Assembly: GCA_963800975.1 (NCBI GenBank)
Contig: CAWDDB010000005.1
Coordinates: 186,001-250,000 of the forward strand
Origin: JALYGY01 sp963800975
GTDB lineage: Bacteria > Actinomycetota > Rubrobacteria > Rubrobacterales > Rubrobacteraceae
Direction of reading: 5' to 3'
DNA length: 64,000 nucleotides
A program made the translations under genes and the position numbers. Positions 59,099-64,000 of this stretch are shown here, piece by piece. The notes under the pieces were generated by a model, which had not been told where the DNA came from, searched no databases, and saw only the letters and a list, made by a program, of their open reading frames with translations. Numbering within the stretch: the first letter of the stretch is position 1; the number at the start of each line of letters is the position of its first letter.

Positions 59099-59149
59099 GC
59101 GAATCCGCACGGTCGTACAATCTCGGGGTGGCTCGGGCAGGCACGCAAC

Positions 59150-59328
59150 AGCCGACCGGATCCGGACAGTACCGTGGATCTGTGCAGGCCGTGTCATCGC
59201 AACGTGCACGCCTCCCTCACCAACGGCGACCTCGAAAAGGGCTACGATTCCCTGGAGTCGCTCTCGGCCCATCCCGACATAGAAGGTTCACCGAGTGGGT
59301 GCGCGACAGACCGCCCGGACGCAGATAG
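59150..59328 (+). pseudogene. HNH endonuclease, C-terminal relict
   Basis: The plus strand reads VDLCRPCHRNVHASLTNGDL, a typical HNH-nuclease end with the CxxCH zinc/His pattern, then EKGYDSLESLSAHPDI, and after a one-base frame change RRFTEWVRDRPPGRR with a stop at 59326-59328. Both halves fit one protein, so a base has been lost near 59280. The N-terminal catalytic part is absent. The remainder of the 59099-59445 gap shows no gene. Confidence 0.6.
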
Positions 59329-59445
59329 CCGGGAGCGTCCGGCTGAGCCACCGGGCCCCGGGCAGCCGCCCAAAACCCGAAGCGGCGCATCGCGGTGGCC
59401 AACGCCACCGCGATGCGCCTTGAGCCGCTCCCCGTAAAGAAGCGG

Positions 59446-59916
59446 TTAACTTCGCGTCTTCACGTGGAAGTTCCAGAATGCGTCGCCGATGCCATCCCAG
59501 ATCCCGAACGCGTTGAGGTAGTAGTGCCGTCCCGGCTGACCCACCCGGAAGGAGGCGTCCCACGCCACAGTCTGCCCGTCCTCGACGACGCGTCGCAGGG
59601 TGGTGTCGAGCCGACGCGTCTGTCCGTCCGGATAACCCCACTTGTCAACGTCGCGGGAGGCGAGGACGGTGAACTTGTTCGGCTTGCGCTCGTCCAGGAT
59701 CCGCACGTGGAGCACGCTACCCGCCTCGACGCGGTCCATGGTGGGGTACAGGAGCCTGCCCACGTCGACGCACTGTCCCGTCCCGCCGGAAGACCAGCAG
59801 TAAGAGCCCAGACGCCCCGCCTGCAGCTTCGTTTCGCCCTCGTACAGGGTCGCCTTCGGCGGCTCGGAAGCCTGGGCGTAGGCCACGCCGCCGAGGACCA
59901 CCAGCGCGACCCCCAA
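59446..59916 (-). CDS. secreted protein, hypothetical
   Basis: A 156-residue exported protein with a short signal peptide (MGVALVVLGGVAYAQA, cleavage after AQA). The mature part begins ASEPPKATLYEGETKLQAG and contains a Cys pair (SYCWSSGGTGQCVDVG) likely to form a disulfide, and aromatic, strand-rich sequence (HYYLNAFGIWDGIGDAFWNF), suggesting a small beta-sandwich. The TTG start has GAGGAGGAAG upstream. Family not recognised. Confidence 0.65.
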   Translation of the reverse strand: MGVALVVLGGVAYAQASEPPKATLYEGETKLQAGRLGSYCWSSGGTGQCVDVGRLLYPTMDRVEAGSVLHVRILDERKPNKFTVLASRDVDKWGYPDGQTRRLDTTLRRVVEDGQTVAWDASFRVGQPGRHYYLNAFGIWDGIGDAFWNFHVKTRS

Positions 59917-60116
59917 AGCTTCCTCCTCTCGACCACGCTCGATCCATCCGACCGGAGCGCCTCATCTTATGCACGTGTAAACAACGACGTGCGGAGAACG
60001 GCGGCGATCTGCAACCAAGGTGGGGCCTCCCTGGCGGGGCGCTTTCGGGGCACGATCCAGCGCCAGTGAAGACGGTCCGTGCGATAAGCGGTAGTGTCGG
60101 CACGGGTCAGTCGGGC

Positions 60117-60122
60117 TAGAAT
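60117..60122 (+). promoter_or_regulatory. candidate -10 box, near-leaderless GNAT gene
   Basis: TAGAAT eight bases before the GTG at 60131. Confidence 0.35.
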
Positions 60123-60130
60123 CTGGGCTG

Positions 60131-61321
60131 GTGCCTGAAAGGAGGGTGTTGGAGTTACGCGGGTATCGGGCTGGAGATGGGGCTTCGCTCTCGCGTCTGA
60201 CGTCGGGCGCCTTCGGCGGCAGCGACTACTGGAACCGCTACTTCCAGCCGGGTGGGAATCCCAGGGTCGACCTGGACCTCGTGCGCCTCGTGCAGGAGGA
60301 CGGGGACGTCAGGGCGACCACCACGATCCTGCCGCTCGAGGTCTTCGTGGACGGACGGCCGGTCCCGATGGGGGGCGTGGCGGCCGTGGCCACGGACCCG
60401 GCGTACCGGCGCCGGGGATACGCCGGGAAGCTCATGCGCGACGTCCTGCGAGAGATGCGCGAGCGCGGCGTGCACCTCTCCTCGCTCTGGCCCTTCGCAC
60501 ACGCGTTCTACCGGACGTACGGCTGGGAGCTCGCGGGCGAGACCCTGGCGTACACGTTCAACCCGACCGATCTTCCGACCAGCCCGGACCAGCGGCGCGT
60601 CAGGGCATACAGGGAGGGGGACCTGCCGCCGATCATGCAGCTCCTCGAGAAAGAGTCGGCCCTGCGATCGTGCTGCGTGCGCCGGACGGAAGGGTGGTGG
60701 CGAGCGGTTCTGGCGCGCGAGGGCTGGCGGGTCGCCGTGCACGAGCGGGACGGACGTCTCGAGGGATACATCGTCTACGAGATGTCCGAATGGAGGGACG
60801 AGAAGCCGCGGCGCACGCTCACGGTCCAGGAGCTCGTGAGCGGCAGCCTGGAGGCGCGGCGCGCCCTCATCTCCTTTCTCGCCGCCCAGGACCCGCTGGT
60901 CTTCGAGATCAAACACCACGTTCCCCGCGGCGAGTCCCTGCACCCCTACCTGCGGAGCTCCTACGTCAAGACGGAGGTGGAGCCGGAGTTCATGCTCCGC
61001 CTGGTGGACGTCGAGGGCGCGCTGGGCCACCTCGACCGCTCCCCTGACGCCCCGCTGGTCCTCGACGTCGCCGACGACGTCGTCTCCGAGAACGACGGCT
61101 TCTACACCGTCGGGGGCGGCGAGGTCGTCCGCGGCGCGGAGGCGAGCGAGAAGGTCTCGCTCGACGTGCGCCAGCTCGCGCAGCTCTACGCCGGTTACGT
61201 GCCGGCCGGCCAGCTCGCCCGCAACGGCCTCGTCGAGCCGGGATCGCCGCGCGCGCTGGAGCTCCTGGCTTCGCTCTTCCCGCCCGGCGAACCGTGGGTC
61301 TACCCGCCGGATCATTTTTAG
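60131..61321 (+). CDS. Eis-like GNAT N-acetyltransferase
   Basis: A 396-residue protein with the Eis layout. The first GNAT domain has the acetyl-CoA motif VAAVATDPAYRRRGYAGKLM, followed by LWPFAHAFYRTYGWELAG. A second, degenerate GNAT domain (about 155-290) and a C-terminal SCP2-like domain (from about 295: KTEVEPEFMLRLVDVEGALG, LDVADDVVSENDG, LDVRQLAQLYAGYVPAGQLA) follow. Eis enzymes acetylate amines such as aminoglycosides or lysines in proteins. The GTG at 60131 has a TAGAAT box eight bases upstream. Confidence 0.87.
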   Translation: MPERRVLELRGYRAGDGASLSRLTSGAFGGSDYWNRYFQPGGNPRVDLDLVRLVQEDGDVRATTTILPLEVFVDGRPVPMGGVAAVATDPAYRRRGYAGKLMRDVLREMRERGVHLSSLWPFAHAFYRTYGWELAGETLAYTFNPTDLPTSPDQRRVRAYREGDLPPIMQLLEKESALRSCCVRRTEGWWRAVLAREGWRVAVHERDGRLEGYIVYEMSEWRDEKPRRTLTVQELVSGSLEARRALISFLAAQDPLVFEIKHHVPRGESLHPYLRSSYVKTEVEPEFMLRLVDVEGALGHLDRSPDAPLVLDVADDVVSENDGFYTVGGGEVVRGAEASEKVSLDVRQLAQLYAGYVPAGQLARNGLVEPGSPRALELLASLFPPGEPWVYPPDHF

Positions 61322-61323
61322 CG

Positions 61324-61466
61324 TTTCAGCACGTCAGCTTTCAGCGTACACGTTCGTATCGGATGTCGGAGGGAGCAACGGTTCTCCTGGTCGTCGCTGT
61401 AAACTGTCGAGGGTTTACCGGATGTGATGTTCGGGCCACCACATATAAGCTGAAAGCTGAGAGCTG
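61324..61466. repeat. intergenic inverted-repeat element, AGCTTTCAGC family
   Basis: The left arm (CAGCACGTCAGCTTTCAGCG, 61326-61345) and right arm (AAGCTGAAAGCTGAGAGCTG, 61447-61466) are inverted near-copies. It begins three bases after the GNAT stop and ends about 20 bases before the next start, just before its ribosome binding site. Same family as 10757-10890. Confidence 0.6.
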
Positions 61467-61487
61467 CGACGACGAAGGAGGCGACCC

Positions 61488-62486
61488 ATGAAAACCACGG
61501 GCACGGTCGGATACGCGGCGATGTTCGAGCAGTTTCACCCCACGGAACTGCTGCGGTGGAGCAAGGTCGCGGAGGAGAACGGCTTCTCCTCGGTCATGGC
61601 CTCAGACCACTTCCACCCCTGGACCCCCGAGCAGGGCCAGAGCGCCTTCGTGTGGAGCTGGCTCGGCGCATTGGGCGCCACCACGACCATGCGCTTCGGG
61701 ACAGGGGTGACGCCGCCGGGGTTCCGTTACCATCCGGCCATAATCGCCCAGGCGGCTGCGACGCTCGAGGCCATGTACCCGGGGAGGTTCTGGCTCGGGC
61801 TCGGCGCTGGGGAAGCTCTAAACGAGCACGTCGTCGGCGACTACTGGCCCGAGGCGCCGACGCGGTTGCGGATCCTCATGGAGGCCATCGAGGTCATCCG
61901 GAGGCTCTTCTCGGGCAAAGTGGTCAAGTATCGGGGCGAGCACATCACGCTCGAGAGCGCGAAGCTCTACACCATGCCCGAGAAGCCGCCGCCCATCTAC
62001 GTCGCCACGGCCGGCCCGATCCAGAGCAAGCGTACGGGGAAGCACTGCGACGGGATCATCACCGTGGGGGCGGCGGACGAGAAGATAGAGATGCTCATGC
62101 AGAAGTTCGAGGAGGGGGCGCGCGAGGAGGACAAGGACCCCTCTCAGATGCCGCGCATGATACAGCTCCACGTCTCCTGGGCCGAGGAGCAGGGGCAGGC
62201 CGAAGAGCAGGCGGTAAAGGAATGGCCCAACGGCGGGATGCCGTTCCCGAAAGCGGACATCCGAAACCCCGAGGACTTCGCGGCGATGGCCAGGCAGGTC
62301 TCGATCGAGAACTTCGAGAACCGCGTCCTGACCTCGGCCGACCTGGACGAGCACCTCGAGCACATCCAGCACTACGTCGACCTTGGCTTCGACGAGGTCT
62401 ACGTCCACAACGTCGGGCGCAACCAGGAGGAGTTCATCCGCGCCTACGGCGAGCGCGTCATCCCCAAGCTGCGCTGGCCGGGTTAG
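61488..62486 (+). CDS. F420-dependent LLM oxidoreductase, TIGR03557-type
   Basis: A 332-residue F420-dependent enzyme related to glucose-6-phosphate dehydrogenase (F420) and the TIGR03557 group. Signatures: VGYAAMFEQFHPTELLRWSK, SSVMASDHFHPWTPEQGQS, LGALGATTTMRFGTGVTPP, WLGLGAGEALNEHVVG, PPPIYVATAGPIQSKRTGKH. AAGGAGG precedes the ATG. It is the second F420 enzyme in the window; F420 use fits an actinobacterium. Confidence 0.9.
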   Translation: MKTTGTVGYAAMFEQFHPTELLRWSKVAEENGFSSVMASDHFHPWTPEQGQSAFVWSWLGALGATTTMRFGTGVTPPGFRYHPAIIAQAAATLEAMYPGRFWLGLGAGEALNEHVVGDYWPEAPTRLRILMEAIEVIRRLFSGKVVKYRGEHITLESAKLYTMPEKPPPIYVATAGPIQSKRTGKHCDGIITVGAADEKIEMLMQKFEEGAREEDKDPSQMPRMIQLHVSWAEEQGQAEEQAVKEWPNGGMPFPKADIRNPEDFAAMARQVSIENFENRVLTSADLDEHLEHIQHYVDLGFDEVYVHNVGRNQEEFIRAYGERVIPKLRWPG

Positions 62487-62508
62487 CTCCTCGCCAGGGG
62501 CCCGGTCT

Positions 62509-64000
62509 TCAGGGGTCTTTCGGGCTCAGGACGCCCTTCTCCAGAAGCTTCTCCACCTCACCAGCTGGCAGGGCTTCGGCGAAGAGGTGGCCCTGGGCCA
62601 TGTCGCACCCCATCTGTCGCAACCGGGCCAGCTGATCCGAGGTTTCCACGCCCTCGGCGACCATCCGCAACCCGAGGGCGTGGGCCAGGCCGATCGTCCC
62701 CGATACGATGGCCGTGTCCTCGGGGTTCTGGCCCAGGCCCTCGATAAACGAGCGGTCCATCTTCAGGAAGTCGACCGGCAGGCGCTTCAGGTAATGGAGG
62801 CAAGAGTAGCCGGTCCCGAAGTCGTCGATGGCAAACCGCACGCCAAGGTCCCTCATCTTCTCGATCTTGCCTATGGCGAACTCAGCGTCGTCCATCACGG
62901 CCCGCTCCGTGATCTCGAGCTGCAGGGCGCGGGGGTCCAGTCCCGTCTCGCTCAGGACCTGCGTCACCAGCTCGGGCTGGTTGAAGAACTGCTTCGTGGA
63001 GAGGTTCACGCTGACGGCCGGTGGCGCGTCGCTTCGGAGCCCTTCGTGCCACCGGCGCGCCTGCCGGCAAGACTCCTCTAACGTCCACCGCCCGATGATC
63101 AGGATCAGGTCGGTCTGTTCGGCGAGGGGGATAAACTCGGAGGGCGTTACCAGGCCGCGCTCGGGGTGGCGCCAGCGCACCAGCGATTCCAGGCTAACGA
63201 TTCTGCCCGTGTCGAGCGCGACTATAGGCTGGTAGTGGACCCGGAGCTCCCCGCGCTCGACGGCACGCCTGAGGGCGTTCTCGAGGTCCATGCGCTCCAG
63301 GACTCGGGTATTCATGCTCTTGGCGAAGACCTCGTAGCGGGCCTTGCCCCGGCTCTTGGCCGCGTACATCGCCAGGTCGGCGTTGTGCAGCATGTCGTCG
63401 GGTTCGCCCTGGGCGGCGGTGCCGAAGTCGATGCCTATGCTCGCGGTCACGAAGACCTCCCTGTGATCCAGGGAGAAAGACTCGCGCATCGCCTCCGCCA
63501 CCCGGTCCGCGACCGCGATGGCCTCCGGTGCGCTGGCGATGTTCTCGAGCAGGATGGCGAACTCGTCCCCGAAGAAGCGCGCCACCGTGTCCCCGGGCCG
63601 CACGCAGGACGTCAACCTCTCCGCCACCATCTTGAGGAACTTGTTGCCGGCCGCGTGCCCCATGCTGTCGTTTATGACTTTGAAGTTGTCCAGGTCGACG
63701 AACAAAACCGCGACCGATCTGTCGTCACGGCCGGCCCGTCTCAGGCCGAGCTGCAGGAGCTCCAGGAACAGCGCCCGGTTGGGCAGGCCCGTCAGGGAGT
63801 CGTGGAACGCCCGGTGCTTCAGGCGCTCCTCCAGGATCTTGCGTTCGGTGATGTCGGTCATGATGCCCTGCCAGTAAAGGGGATCGCCGTCCTCGTCGCG
63901 CACCAGCACGGCCTCGTCGCGTACCCACACCTCGCGGCCGTCCTTGGCGATCTGGCGGTACTCGGTCCCGAACGGCTCGCCGGTCTCGAAGATACGCTCG
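62509..64000 (-). CDS. PAS-GGDEF-EAL cyclic-di-GMP protein, 5' partial
   Basis: At least 496 residues, open past the right edge. The visible part starts in a PAS domain end (TEYRQIAKDGREVWVRDEAV, GIMTDITERKILEERL). The GGDEF domain follows (HDSLTGLPNRALFLELLQ, VLFVDLDNFKVINDSMGH, active-site loop RFFGDEFAIL, where Phe replaces the first Gly). The EAL domain keeps its catalytic set: the Glu in LESLVRWRHP, VSVNLSTKQFF, LEITERAVM, IDDFGTGYSCL and LKMDRSFIEGL. So phosphodiesterase activity is likely, while the cyclase is probably weak or regulatory. It ends convergent with the F420 gene. Confidence 0.9.
   Translation of the reverse strand, partial: ERIFETGEPFGTEYRQIAKDGREVWVRDEAVLVRDEDGDPLYWQGIMTDITERKILEERLKHRAFHDSLTGLPNRALFLELLQLGLRRAGRDDRSVAVLFVDLDNFKVINDSMGHAAGNKFLKMVAERLTSCVRPGDTVARFFGDEFAILLENIASAPEAIAVADRVAEAMRESFSLDHREVFVTASIGIDFGTAAQGEPDDMLHNADLAMYAAKSRGKARYEVFAKSMNTRVLERMDLENALRRAVERGELRVHYQPIVALDTGRIVSLESLVRWRHPERGLVTPSEFIPLAEQTDLILIIGRWTLEESCRQARRWHEGLRSDAPPAVSVNLSTKQFFNQPELVTQVLSETGLDPRALQLEITERAVMDDAEFAIGKIEKMRDLGVRFAIDDFGTGYSCLHYLKRLPVDFLKMDRSFIEGLGQNPEDTAIVSGTIGLAHALGLRMVAEGVETSDQLARLRQMGCDMAQGHLFAEALPAGEVEKLLEKGVLSPKDP

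Noticed and set aside
1..64000. CRISPR array, rRNA, prophage or transposase
   Set aside because: No regularly spaced repeats, rRNA-like stretches, structural phage genes or transposase domains were seen.

Overview
The window is high-GC DNA, densely coded on both strands with short intergenic gaps. The gene content points to an actinobacterium, most likely a Rubrobacter-type lineage. Supporting features are two F420-dependent (luciferase-like) oxidoreductases, a SufU-type SUF system, an HxlR regulator and an Eis-like acetyltransferase with SCP2-like C-terminal domains, frequent GTG/TTG starts, and many genes whose -10 box sits right before the start codon (leaderless style). The genus is an inference; no rRNA or tRNA gene is present to confirm it. 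I see no CRISPR array, prophage or transposase gene.

Layout. 1-3.8 kb is a decayed accessory edge: a frameshifted M20 peptidase remnant, DoxX, an NTF2 protein coupled to an intradiol dioxygenase, two abutting MITE-like elements sharing a CTAG, and a beheaded copy of a secreted-protein gene. 4-8.2 kb (minus) carries a membrane J-protein with an M2-like zinc peptidase, and QueG with a VOC protein. 8.2-16.1 kb (plus) holds a semialdehyde dehydrogenase, paired membrane proteins, an SDR, a circularly permuted ATP-grasp protein, a surface protein and a three-domain SnoaL fusion. 16.2-22.4 kb (minus) is a cyclase-family secreted protein, a GFA protein and the SUF cluster sufC-sufB-sufD-Rieske-sufU, which lacks sufS and has a strong terminator between sufB and sufD.

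22.7-25.5 kb (minus) is an ECF sigma factor with an NTF2 tail, followed by an NTF2 protein, a cupin and a methyltransferase. 25.6-29.6 kb has chorismate mutase/YgfZ, then two DUF1772 membrane proteins plus an NmrA protein divergent from a TetR regulator with a very clear leaderless promoter and operator. 29.7-36.4 kb carries LarC, stress-type membrane proteins (DUF3618/holin-like), YqeC, a frameshifted ACC deaminase, a YtrA-type GntR, GluQRS and an M20 amidohydrolase. 36.5-48.4 kb is a mixed region: Yip1, a DUF4097 adhesin-like protein, a ferredoxin, a serine hydrolase lipoprotein, a berberine-bridge-type oxidase, EamA, DUF4239, an F420 enzyme, a cobalamin adenosyltransferase, a glycosyltransferase and an orphan solute-binding lipoprotein.

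48.5-64 kb contains a VOC protein, a DHA2-type exporter, a hydrolase/HxlR divergent pair, a GH25 lysozyme fusion, a CDC48-like AAA+ ATPase followed by two tiny membrane proteins, an HNH relict, an Eis-like GNAT, an F420 oxidoreductase and a truncated PAS-GGDEF-EAL protein that runs off the right end. Five intergenic inverted-repeat elements of two sequence families (near 10.8, 29.6, 38.5, 48.4 and 61.4 kb) sit exactly between gene ends. Two of the frameshifts in this window fall in C-homopolymers, so assembly error must be considered for them.
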